The translations under genes and the position numbers were made by a program. Below the pieces are notes generated by a model, which saw only the letters and a program-made list of their open reading frames with translations, searched no databases and was not told where the DNA came from. From Caulobacter zeae (GTDB lineage Bacteria; Pseudomonadota; Alphaproteobacteria; Caulobacterales; Caulobacteraceae), in assembly GCF_002858925.1 (NCBI RefSeq), contig NZ_PJRS01000010.1, positions 62,001 to 126,000 of the forward strand: DNA of 64,000 bases, in the 5' to 3' direction. Each line of letters starts with the position of its first letter. The stretch's first letter is position 1. Shown here piece by piece: positions 35,051 through 43,184 of the stretch.

Positions 35051-35440
35051 GTGTCGCAAGCCCCGTTGATCGCCGTCGTGGACGACGACGAAGCCGTCCG
35101 GACCTCTCTGGAGGCCCTGATCCGCTCGCTGGGCCACCGCGTCGCCAGCTTCGATTCCGCCGCCGCCTTCCTGGCCTCCGAGGTCTCGGACGGCGCCGAC
35201 TGCCTGATCAGCGACGTGCAGATGCCCGGCCTTTCGGGCTTCGACATCCAGCAGGCGCTGGGCGAACGCGGCGTGCCCACGCCCGTGATCCTGATCACCG
35301 CCTTCGACGACGACCGCGCCCGCGCCCGGGGCCTGGACCTGGGCGCCACCTGCTTCCTCAAGAAGCCCTTCAGCGGCGACAGCATCATCGGCTGCCTGGA
35401 AACCGCCCTGGGCCCGCGCACGAAATCGCCCGGCGCCTGA
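35051..35440 (+). CDS. Single-domain response regulator
   Basis: The 129-residue receiver has IAVVDDDEAVR, Asp55 in LISDVQMPG, TAFDDD and the Lys of CFLKKPF, and no output domain. A GTG start at 35051 with AGGGACGAG upstream is preferred to the ATG 33 bases earlier. Stand-alone receivers in such loci usually act as phosphate sinks or CheY-like adaptors for the same kinase. Confidence 0.85.
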   Translation: MSQAPLIAVVDDDEAVRTSLEALIRSLGHRVASFDSAAAFLASEVSDGADCLISDVQMPGLSGFDIQQALGERGVPTPVILITAFDDDRARARGLDLGATCFLKKPFSGDSIIGCLETALGPRTKSPGA

Positions 35441-35534
35441 GGCGCGCGCCTATCCCGGCCCGGCCAGGCCCAGTGCGTGGCCCTCGCCCCTCGACGAACT
35501 GGGGGGTGAGGACCAGTTACAGGCCCAAGCGATA

Positions 35535-35573
35535 GAAAACCCCATCCTGAGCTTGTCGAAGGATGAGGTTTTC
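35535..35573. terminator. Palindromic repeat / bidirectional terminator
   Basis: The sequence GAAAACCCCATCCT pairs with AGGATGAGGTTTTC around a GAGCTTGTCGA loop. The same CTTCGACAAGCTCAGGAT core occurs again at 63050-63092. It lies between the convergent ends of the regulator gene (35440) and the nuclease-fusion gene (35601), which suits a bidirectional terminator built from an interspersed repeat. Confidence 0.6.
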
Positions 35574-35600
35574 GTCTCATTCGGTGACTGTCGGTACGGC

Positions 35601-37613
35601 CTAAAGCACCAGGTCCTCAGGCTCGGCCAACGGGATGAACAGCGGCAGGCCGTCGTTGATCGCCTCCGTCCCGGCCCTGGTGGCGGCCAGGGGGTCGTGG
35701 TCCCGCAGACCATGGAAGTTCATGCCCGTCGCCTCCTCCAGATCCTTGATCGCGATCTGGAAGGTCCGATAGGCGCCGAGGCTGAAGCCCTCCACCGCCT
35801 CGCTGCGGTTGCGATCCTCCAGCAGCTTGCGGATCAGCTGGCCCTGGCTGAGCAGGTAGGCCGTCGCATGAAGGCGCCAGCCGTTCCCGACCTTGACGGG
35901 CATGACCGCGACCTTCCAGAACTCGAGCGGCACGCGGACGCCGCCCTCCTCGTCCAGATACTCGTAGTCGCCGTTGAGGACCGGGCCGGTGAAGACGCAG
36001 GCCCGGAAGCCCTCGCTGCGGCTGCTGTCGAGGATGTAGTTCTCCAGCCCCTGCCACAAGGTCTTGCCCTGGTTCAGCAGCGAGTGCTGCGGCGCCGAGT
36101 TCGTGTAGTGGAAGGTGTCGAAATTGGCCTGGGTCGCATCGGGCCCCCAGTTGGGGTCCTCGCGGCGGACCATGTGACCCCGGTCGATGGCCCGGTCTGC
36201 ATAGTGCTTGGCGGTGTACTGCGAGGCGGGATCGATGCGCGCATCGACGTACCACTTGTCGTCGCCGCGCTTGATGCGAACGGCTTTCCCGCCGTCGATA
36301 TTGACCGCGGTGGCGGCCGGCAGCTTCAGCGCCTCGGAGAACAGCACGCCGAAATGGGTGTAGCGCAGCTCGTGCGGCCGATCCGCCAGCGCGTCGTCGG
36401 GCTTCGCCAGCCCCGCGGCGACCGTGGCTTCGAGCTCGGGCCAGGGGACATCAAGCTCCGCGCCGACATCAAGCTCCGCCCCGAGGAAGTGCGGATCGTA
36501 GCCTCCCCGGTCCTTCAGGTCCGCCTTCCTGTGGACGCCGTCCGGCGCTTCGTCCCTGTTCTCCTTCAGCACCGCGCCGGCGACGGTGGTGCGAGCGCCG
36601 AACGCCAGGCGGCGCAGGGTGCCGGCCGAGACCGCGCTGTTGGCCACGCCGTACTCGCCGGCGAAGTGCAGGCCCACCACCGCCCGGCTTTCCAGGCTGA
36701 TCAGGGCCGAGCCCGACGCGCCGCCCGTCGAGGTGCAGTCGTGGCTGATGATGATGCCCGCGCTTGCCGGATGGGTGATCTGGCCGGGCGAGAAGCGCTT
36801 CACGTCGTAGAGACCGCGGAAGTACTGCTCCATGGCGGTAAGGTCGTTGCGCGTGTCGTAGGCGGGGTACCCGATCAGGGCCACCAGTTCGCCATGGACG
36901 GCTTCGTGATCGGCCAGTTCCAGGCGATCGGGCCACGACCAGTCGACGCCTTCCGGCCGCCCCACGCGCAGCAGGGCGACATCGGCCTCGGTGTCGTCCG
37001 CGAGGTACTCGATGGCGGTGACCGACGCATTGCGGGCGTCGTTGATCCTGGCGTCCACCTCTTCGTTGAAGTCGATGCTCGCGCCATAGCGGGCGCCCGT
37101 GTAGGGCGACCGGGTGAAGACGGCCTTGCCGTCGAGGTTGCGCTTGGCGACCAGCTTGGCGACGTGGCGGTTGGTGACGACCAGGGCGTCGTCCCTGTTG
37201 CGATCCACGATCCAGCCCGTGCCGCCCCAGGCCATCTCGTGGTTCACGAACTCGATCCGGCCCACGGAGGGGATGGAGGGTTCGACACTCTTGATCTGAC
37301 CGACGATCGTGTTCGGAAACTCCTTCAACAGCTCCGGCTCGATGACCACGGCGTTGTTGCGCACGACCAGCGGCGGGCGGCCCGTCATACGCACGATCGC
37401 CTCCAGCGCCAGGCTGTTGACGCCAATGCCCTCGAGCCTGCCCGGCCCGACCTCCAGGGCGCGCGCCAGTGTCTGGGTATCGAGAATCGGGGCGTTCAGG
37501 CCCAGATTGTGCAGATGCTGGCCGCCGCCGTTGGCCAGGGTTTCGATCGTCCTGCTCCGGCGCGGCAGCAGGCTCGCCAGCCTGTTCCGGCTTTCTTCCA
37601 ACTTGGTGCTCAT
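35601..37613 (-). CDS. Trypsin-like protease fused to DRGH nuclease
   Basis: The 670-residue protein combines three parts. The N-terminal region (1-115) is helical and unassigned. A trypsin-like domain (about 120-340) has the triad His150 (TNRHV), Asp211 (EADVALLRV) and Ser300 (GGASGSALI), with GLHFAG after it. The C-terminal part (about 410-640) is a DNA/RNA non-specific endonuclease: DRGH with His480, TNSAPQHSLLNQG with Asn505 and Asn514, and Glu524. Its start overlaps the STAND gene stop (ATGA). No signal peptide is seen. I infer that activation of the protease, or of its NTPase partner, licenses the nuclease. Confidence 0.88.
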   Translation of the reverse strand: MSTKLEESRNRLASLLPRRSRTIETLANGGGQHLHNLGLNAPILDTQTLARALEVGPGRLEGIGVNSLALEAIVRMTGRPPLVVRNNAVVIEPELLKEFPNTIVGQIKSVEPSIPSVGRIEFVNHEMAWGGTGWIVDRNRDDALVVTNRHVAKLVAKRNLDGKAVFTRSPYTGARYGASIDFNEEVDARINDARNASVTAIEYLADDTEADVALLRVGRPEGVDWSWPDRLELADHEAVHGELVALIGYPAYDTRNDLTAMEQYFRGLYDVKRFSPGQITHPASAGIIISHDCTSTGGASGSALISLESRAVVGLHFAGEYGVANSAVSAGTLRRLAFGARTTVAGAVLKENRDEAPDGVHRKADLKDRGGYDPHFLGAELDVGAELDVPWPELEATVAAGLAKPDDALADRPHELRYTHFGVLFSEALKLPAATAVNIDGGKAVRIKRGDDKWYVDARIDPASQYTAKHYADRAIDRGHMVRREDPNWGPDATQANFDTFHYTNSAPQHSLLNQGKTLWQGLENYILDSSRSEGFRACVFTGPVLNGDYEYLDEEGGVRVPLEFWKVAVMPVKVGNGWRLHATAYLLSQGQLIRKLLEDRNRSEAVEGFSLGAYRTFQIAIKDLEEATGMNFHGLRDHDPLAATRAGTEAINDGLPLFIPLAEPEDLVL
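36447..36482. repeat. Tandem 18-bp duplication in the protease-nuclease linker
   Basis: Two copies of an 18-bp unit (GACATCAAGCTCCGCGCC, second copy with one mismatch) lie back to back in the linker between protease and nuclease domains. They encode the repeated GAELDV GAELDV (residues 378-389). It looks like a recent in-frame duplication and does not disturb the catalytic motifs. Confidence 0.7.
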
Positions 37614-40600
37614 GACCTGTCCGTCCCTTGGGGTTCGATTGCCAGGATCGCCAAAGCGGGCACGAAAGCGGCGGGGATCCAGCGCCGCGAAAGCTTGGAG
37701 GCCGCGCGCTGGGCCTGCTCGCGAGGCTCCTTCGGCGACGCTTGAGCGAGATCTTCCCTCAGCCGATCGAGCTTGGCGGCGCGCAGGATCCGCGCCATTC
37801 CGACCTCGCCGCCGGCCCAAGCCGCCAGTTGGGCGCGCGCGGCCTCGCCGGGCGAAGCGCCGCCAGACAGGTCCTCGAGGCGGTCCTCGGTGACGACGTC
37901 GAGACCGGTCTCCACGCCCTGCCAGTTGCGCGGCGGTCGCCCATAGCGCCACCAGCCCGCGGCGGTGCTGCGCCAGCGCTCGGCGCTGCGGCCGATGCTC
38001 CGCAGGTCCTGGTCGCCTAGCAGAAAGCCGGCCGCCGACAGCCATTCGGCCGTGAGCCCCAGCGCCGACAAGGTAGCGGCCGGCGCGGCGGGGTCGTGGC
38101 GCAGGGCCGCGAACTCCGGAAAGGCCGCGACCCGGGCGTTCAGCATGTCGTGGAGGCGTCCGTCACGCCGGTCGCGCAGCAGCCACTCGCCGAGATCGTC
38201 ATACGGCGACAGGATGGCCATCGCCTGGGCGTCCCTCGCCTGGGAAAAGAAGGAACGCGCCTCGGCCGCCGGCGCCGGGTCTATGCGCCGCCGCCGCTCC
38301 TCGGCGATCAGGAGCGCGCTCTGCAGATCCTCGCGGGGCGCATCGAGCGACCAGAGCGCCTGGACCGCGGCGACGGTGTCGGTGCGTTCCGGCAGTAGGC
38401 GTTGAGGCGCCGCGGCGAACCCCAAGGCGCCGGCGGCCAGGTTGGCCTTGGAGGCCATGATCAGCCGCGTCGTTCGATCGCGCCTGTCCTCGTTCCCCGC
38501 CTCGCCGAACCAGCGCCGCAGATCGGCGAACTTGAATTCGGCCCGCATCTCCAGCCGAACCAGCGCCGCTTCCGGCCAGGCGTCGAACAGGGCTTCGTCC
38601 CATGGACGAGACCAGGCCCGCTCGTCCGCCAACCGCCGGGCTTCACGCCAGCGACCGGTCCGCCAGAGCAGGACCAGCGCCGCCTCGGCCGCTTCGCCGA
38701 CGGGATCGATGGAGGCGGGACGAAAGACGTTCTCGTAGAAGGAAATCGCCTCGGTCAGGTCGCCCCTGCCGATCAGCATCCGCAGCTCCCCGGCCGCTTC
38801 GGCCGAGACCGGGCCCGCCGCTGCGGCGGCGTAGCCGCGCCCCTCGTAGCTTCGCTCGCCCCTGGCTCTCAGCACCGCGTCGCGGGCGGGCGCGGGTAGA
38901 TCGTCCAGGTCGTTCTGCTCGAAGGCGATGCCCGCTTCCAGGTTCATGCCCTTCAGCGCGTCGTCCTCCTCCCAGCGCGTGGCCTGGAGCCGGTGGTAAA
39001 GGCTCTCGGCGGCCGCCCAGGGCGCGGCCTGGCGCGAAAACCATCGGGCCGCGCGCCTATGCAGCTTGTGGGCGAGGTCGGACCCCTCTTCGTAAAGCTT
39101 GCCCGCCAGCCGTCGACGGATGTCGCGGTGAGGCTCCAGCCAGCCGGCGGCGGACTGCCCTCCGATCAGCCAGGTCTGCTCCTTGAGACCCGCCCACAGG
39201 TCGGCGGCATCGACCGCGCTCAGCCGCCTGCGAACAACGACTGGCGCGATGACCTCGCCCAGCAGCCTGCTGTCGAAGCGGCGAAACAAGGGGACGAAGC
39301 GCGCTATCTTGCCGTGACGGCCGCCCAGGCGCGATTCCAGGCTTCGATAGAGGGTGACGGTCGCGCCTTCATCCCTTTCCAGGCCGGCCGCGCCCTCGCG
39401 CCGGGCGACCGCGCCCAGCAGGCGCAGCCGCATGGGGTCGCCGTCGGCGCGCTGGATGATCGCGCCCCACAGCTGCGGCGGCGTCTGGGACTGCGCCAGC
39501 AGGGCCGCGGCGTCCGTCTCCGTCAGACTGTCGAGGGCCAGCGGCACGGCCACCCGGTCCTGGACCGGCTCCAAGGCGTCTCCTCGACCGGCCGCGACAA
39601 CCACCAACGGACCCAAGCCGGCCCTGCGCAGTTGGTCGAGCCATTCGAACAGCTGGCCCGGATGGGTTTCACCGCGGCCGCGCAGCACCTCCAGCGTATC
39701 CAGCACGATCACCAGCCTGCGCTTGGAATCGCGCAGATAGTCGGAGAGCGCTTCGATCAGGGCGTACGGCAGAAAGCCTCGGCCTCTGCCGCCCTTGACC
39801 CTGGCTTCCCGCGTGGAGACCGCCTCGAGGCGCGCCGCGCGCAGTTCGGCGGCGATTTCCGGCGCCTGGCTGGCGACTTGACGCGCCAGTTCGAGGCTGA
39901 GTCCCAGGCGATCCAGCACGTCCAGGCTGGCTCGATCGAAATCCAGCCTCGCCACGACGACATTCACGCCAAGCCCGGCCACCTGCCGCAAGGCATGCTC
40001 CAGAAGCGTCGACTTGCCGATCGCGGGCAGGCCGCTGACATAGAGCGCACGGACCCGGCCTTGCCTGTCCTCCGGCGCCCGGATCCAATCGACCAGCGCC
40101 TGGGACAGGTCCTCGCGCCCATGGAAGCCGTCCTCGAGCAGCAGGTCGCCGCGGCGCTTCTGGTCGGCGCGGCTCAGGGCCGCCTGCACGCGCGCCAGCA
40201 GGGAAGCCGCCGGTGCGAACCCTCCGCTCCATTCCAGCGCCGCCGCCAGCCTGGGCAGATCGGGCAGGGCCCCGTCCCTTCCCGCCTCCGTCGCCTCCAG
40301 CGCGGCCGCCACCGCGGCGCTCGAGAAATCGCCCCTGCCGTCCAACGCGTCGAGCAGATCGTTCGTCGCCGGATCCATGCCCTGTTTGCGGCGCCAGAGC
40401 TTGGCGACCTCGAGCAGGCCCTGATCGGACAGCCGCTTCAGGTCCCAGGCGCGTTCGCTGGCGCGCAGCAGCCACGCCCCCGCCTTTCCGACGCCGGTGT
40501 CGCAGGCCGCCGCCAGCGCCGCGGACACCGAGACGGCCAGGTCCAGCGGCTGGTCCGCGCCGAACGCGCCCGCCGCGCGCAGCGCGTCGCCCGGCGCGAA

Positions 40601-40744
40601 GGGACCTGAAAGGGCCGCGTACTCACGCGCGAACCCGATCGCCTCCTCGGCGCCGGCCTCCATCACCGTCAGCGAAGGCGCCGCAGCATCCAGTTCGGGA
40701 AGCGGCGGTTCCAGCTCCGGCGGCGGGGGATCGGAAACATTCAC
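37610..40744 (-). CDS. STAND-type P-loop NTPase (conflict-system switch)
   Basis: The 1044-residue protein starts at a GTG whose GTGA overlaps the upstream protease stop. The first 190 residues are Pro-rich and then helical. A FHGREDLSQALVDWI pre-motif (207-221) leads to Walker A GLPAIGKST (238-246) and Walker B LVIVLDTLEVL (344-354; Asp349, Glu352). The AAGRGD after it fits a sensor/arginine position, and a winged-helix-like region follows. The C-terminal 500 residues are helical repeats, likely the sensor or TPR-like arm. Such STAND NTPases act as ligand-triggered oligomeric switches. Its stop overlaps the nuclease-fusion start. Confidence 0.85.
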   Translation of the reverse strand: MNVSDPPPPELEPPLPELDAAAPSLTVMEAGAEEAIGFAREYAALSGPFAPGDALRAAGAFGADQPLDLAVSVSAALAAACDTGVGKAGAWLLRASERAWDLKRLSDQGLLEVAKLWRRKQGMDPATNDLLDALDGRGDFSSAAVAAALEATEAGRDGALPDLPRLAAALEWSGGFAPAASLLARVQAALSRADQKRRGDLLLEDGFHGREDLSQALVDWIRAPEDRQGRVRALYVSGLPAIGKSTLLEHALRQVAGLGVNVVVARLDFDRASLDVLDRLGLSLELARQVASQAPEIAAELRAARLEAVSTREARVKGGRGRGFLPYALIEALSDYLRDSKRRLVIVLDTLEVLRGRGETHPGQLFEWLDQLRRAGLGPLVVVAAGRGDALEPVQDRVAVPLALDSLTETDAAALLAQSQTPPQLWGAIIQRADGDPMRLRLLGAVARREGAAGLERDEGATVTLYRSLESRLGGRHGKIARFVPLFRRFDSRLLGEVIAPVVVRRRLSAVDAADLWAGLKEQTWLIGGQSAAGWLEPHRDIRRRLAGKLYEEGSDLAHKLHRRAARWFSRQAAPWAAAESLYHRLQATRWEEDDALKGMNLEAGIAFEQNDLDDLPAPARDAVLRARGERSYEGRGYAAAAAGPVSAEAAGELRMLIGRGDLTEAISFYENVFRPASIDPVGEAAEAALVLLWRTGRWREARRLADERAWSRPWDEALFDAWPEAALVRLEMRAEFKFADLRRWFGEAGNEDRRDRTTRLIMASKANLAAGALGFAAAPQRLLPERTDTVAAVQALWSLDAPREDLQSALLIAEERRRRIDPAPAAEARSFFSQARDAQAMAILSPYDDLGEWLLRDRRDGRLHDMLNARVAAFPEFAALRHDPAAPAATLSALGLTAEWLSAAGFLLGDQDLRSIGRSAERWRSTAAGWWRYGRPPRNWQGVETGLDVVTEDRLEDLSGGASPGEAARAQLAAWAGGEVGMARILRAAKLDRLREDLAQASPKEPREQAQRAASKLSRRWIPAAFVPALAILAIEPQGTDRS

Positions 40745-42492
40745 GACCGGTCCTCCTGGTCGTCGAGCCACTCGGCCAGCCTCTCGCGCACGACGGCCAC
40801 GATCTCGACGCTGTGGACGATGTCGAAGACGCCGTTCTGCTGAGGCAAGTTCTTGAGCGCCCGGTTCGTGATCTGCCGAACGCCGACGTCCCCCAGGTCC
40901 AGCTGCAAGGCGCGCCCCGCGCGCTCGACAAGGATCTCGACCTCGCGGCGCTTGATATGGCCTACATAGTCCACGACCAGGCCGGCCGGCCCCTCGCCAA
41001 CGCCCGCCCCAGCGTCGGCGAACTCCGCGCCCGGGGTGCTGATAGTCTCGAAGCCGGCAATCACCATCCGCAGTCGCGGTTGCTTGAGCGCCGCGCCCAC
41101 GAACGCCTCGAAAGCGATCCGCTCGCCTTCGGTCAGCCCCGCGGCCGGGTTCTCGAAAAAGAACCACAGGAGTCGGTCGGGACCTTTCGCCAGAACCGCA
41201 GCGTCCAGCGCCTGCGCCAGCCGCCGAGCCTCGTCGCCAGCGGCCGCCTCGGGCGTCGTGTCGCCGGCCCGCGCCCCCTCCGGCGCCACATCGGGCTCCA
41301 GCGTCAGGCCGGCCTCGGCGGCGCGCCGGCGAACCTGCCCCAGCAGGTCCTGCAGGGGTTGGTCGAAGCCCAGGCGGATCAGGACGTGACGGCCCGGGTC
41401 ACGCTCCAGCACGTTCTCCAGCAGCGCCGCCGAAAAGGCCAAGCCCGCGGTTCCCGCCTTGACGTCCAGGCGACTGACCCGCAGGCCGCGAACGCGTGCG
41501 CCGGGGCGCGAGGCCTCCGCCACCCCTTCGAAGAAGAGATCGCGGCCGATGACCAACTGGCCATCGAGCGTATCGGTCAGGGACCACAGGAACCTGGGCG
41601 CGACGTCGGTCCGCACCTGCTCCATGACCGGCCCATGGAAGCGGGCCAACGGCACAAGCCGGCGCGCCAGGGCCCACCGCCCCTGGTGGATGCCCACCAG
41701 TTCGTAGCGTGTATTGACGCAGGCCGCCCCGGACGAACCGCCGTCGGTGGCGCTGTCATGCGGAACACGAGCCTCGAAGCCGACGATGGGGTCGACGCGG
41801 CCGACGCCCCAGCCCATTGGACGCCCCTTCGGGAAGTCGAGGACGAACACGTTGGCCTGCGACGGCAGCCTGGGCGCGACGTCCGGCACGCGCAGGAAGT
41901 TCAGCCGCATGCCGTCCGGGCGGCTCAACCGCAACAACGCCACGTCGTGACAGTCGACGAAGTCGGCGTCGTTGGCCGGAAACTGGTTGGCGAACTCCGC
42001 GATCGTGCAGGGCGACAGGTAATGGCTGACCTTGAGCACGCTGCGCCGCGTCTGGTCGGCGAGCAGCACGCTGATCGGCTCGCGGATTGGATCGACGCTG
42101 CCGGGCGCTCCGCTGGCGATCACGTGCCAAGCCGTCAGCACCAGGCTGGGCCCGATCAGGCAGCCCGATCCGGTGATGTTGTCGCCCAGCACGATCCGGC
42201 AGGCCGCCGCCTTTCCGACCCGCTCGAAGGCGCTGAAATCGACGACGCGCCGGTCCATGGGCGCTGCGGTCTCGCGCCCGGCCAGCGCCTCGCCATACGC
42301 TTCGAGCAGCCCCTGCTTCTCCAGCCGGTCAGCCAGCATGCTCTCCAACGACATGCCGCGTTCCTCGGCCACGGGCCTCAGCGCTTCTAGGGTCACGGGA
42401 GGCTGAGCGCCCCCCTGGATGGCCTTCAGAGCCTGCTCGGCGCGCACGAGATCGTCCCGTATGGCGTCCTCGATATCCGTCCTGCTGACCAT
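40741..42492 (-). CDS. Trypsin-like protease with possible inactive-STAND core
   Basis: The 583-residue protein has an N-terminal helical segment (1-85). A trypsin-like domain with triad His123 (TAWHV), Asp183 (HDVALLRL) and Ser254 (GGSSGAAC) comes next. From about 385, the sequence HVLIRLGFDQPLQDLLGQV, then WFFFENPAAGLTEGERIAF and PRLRMVIAGFE, resembles a P-loop-less STAND core (iSTAND) as described in bacterial conflict systems. That match is by eye only. The start at 42492 follows TTGGGGGATGCG; the RBS decides it against a longer frame. A 20-bp palindrome lies just upstream of the start. Confidence 0.8.
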   Translation of the reverse strand: MVSRTDIEDAIRDDLVRAEQALKAIQGGAQPPVTLEALRPVAEERGMSLESMLADRLEKQGLLEAYGEALAGRETAAPMDRRVVDFSAFERVGKAAACRIVLGDNITGSGCLIGPSLVLTAWHVIASGAPGSVDPIREPISVLLADQTRRSVLKVSHYLSPCTIAEFANQFPANDADFVDCHDVALLRLSRPDGMRLNFLRVPDVAPRLPSQANVFVLDFPKGRPMGWGVGRVDPIVGFEARVPHDSATDGGSSGAACVNTRYELVGIHQGRWALARRLVPLARFHGPVMEQVRTDVAPRFLWSLTDTLDGQLVIGRDLFFEGVAEASRPGARVRGLRVSRLDVKAGTAGLAFSAALLENVLERDPGRHVLIRLGFDQPLQDLLGQVRRRAAEAGLTLEPDVAPEGARAGDTTPEAAAGDEARRLAQALDAAVLAKGPDRLLWFFFENPAAGLTEGERIAFEAFVGAALKQPRLRMVIAGFETISTPGAEFADAGAGVGEGPAGLVVDYVGHIKRREVEILVERAGRALQLDLGDVGVRQITNRALKNLPQQNGVFDIVHSVEIVAVVRERLAEWLDDQEDRS

Positions 42493-42501
42493 CGCATCCC
42501 C

Positions 42502-42521
42502 CAAGCTCAAGATTGAGCTTG
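42502..42521. promoter_or_regulatory. Perfect palindrome upstream of protease operon
   Basis: CAAGCTCAAGATTGAGCTTG has 9-bp arms around GA and sits 10 bases before the ATG at 42492, inside the leader or promoter of the three-gene operon. The form fits an operator for a dimeric repressor. No regulator gene is obvious in the locus, so an autoregulatory component or host factor is possible. Confidence 0.5.
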
Positions 42522-42626
42522 AAATGACCGTTACACAACTATGAAGCGCCCGACAAAATCGACACACGCAAAGGGCGCGCACCCTTCGTCCGGGACACGC
42601 CCTGGCCGCGGCCGAGGAGATCCGCC

Positions 42627-43184
42627 ATGCCCTTCGTGACCCTCCAGCCCCCTCTGGAGAAAGGCCTGGAGGCCTATCCCCAGGTCATGCCCAAGCCGCT
42701 GGTGGTGGCCATCCTGGACAGTGAGGACGAGAAGGAGGGGCGCACCTGCGCCATCGTGACCTTCGCCTTCCGCTACATTCACCCGGCCTCAGGCGCGCAG
42801 GTCGACGTCCCCGAAGGCTATGTCACCGACTTCGCTTCGATCCCGGCGGCCGCGCGAGGCGTGTTCCCGCCGTTCGGCAGGCACGCCAAGGCCGCGGTCC
42901 TGCACGACTGGCTCTACCTGATCGGCGAACCTGGGAAGCGTCCCTTCGCCGACCGCATCTTCCTGGACGCGATGGACGACCTGGGCGTCAGCCTTCCGCG
43001 CCGCACGATCATGTACCAGACGGTGCGCGTGGCGGGCGGCGGGGCCTACGCCAAGGAGGCCGACACCTGGTCGAAGGCCTTCGGCGACTGGCGCACCGGC
43101 GAGCGGCGCACGCCGTCGTTCACGGCGGACGCCCACTACCAGCAGCACTGGCCCGTCCCGCCGCGCCCGGACTACCGCCCCTAG
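42627..43184 (+). CDS. DUF1353 family protein
   Basis: The 185-residue protein has the DUF1353 core VPEGYVTDFASIPAAARGVF followed by GRHAKAAVLHDWLY, with conserved Asp and His residues. DUF1353 is best known from phage genomes and has no established enzymatic role. Here it lies on the plus strand between the two protease operons, divergent from one, and shares its stop sequence (CTAG) with the convergent membrane-protein gene. It may be a part of the system or a phage remnant. GAGGAG precedes the ATG. Confidence 0.8.
   Translation: MPFVTLQPPLEKGLEAYPQVMPKPLVVAILDSEDEKEGRTCAIVTFAFRYIHPASGAQVDVPEGYVTDFASIPAAARGVFPPFGRHAKAAVLHDWLYLIGEPGKRPFADRIFLDAMDDLGVSLPRRTIMYQTVRVAGGGAYAKEADTWSKAFGDWRTGERRTPSFTADAHYQQHWPVPPRPDYRP

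Noticed and set aside
35441-35600. Search for a tRNA-Arg 3' repeat as left boundary of the protease locus
   Set aside because: No copy of the tRNA 3' end is visible here, so integration at the minus-strand tRNA-Arg is not claimed as proven.
37614-38045. N-terminal extension of the protease-nuclease frame
   Set aside because: It lies within the STAND gene's other frame. The ATGA overlap at 37610-37613 gives the true start.
40745-41167. N-terminal extension of the STAND frame
   Set aside because: It overlaps the 3' part of the well-supported protease gene, is basic and low complexity, and the GTGA overlap gives the better start.
42789-43180. C-terminal extension of the membrane protein over DUF1353
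   Set aside because: The sequence beyond 43290 in the main frame is Ala/Arg/His-rich and is exactly antisense to a well-supported gene; the repaired frame gives a proper end.
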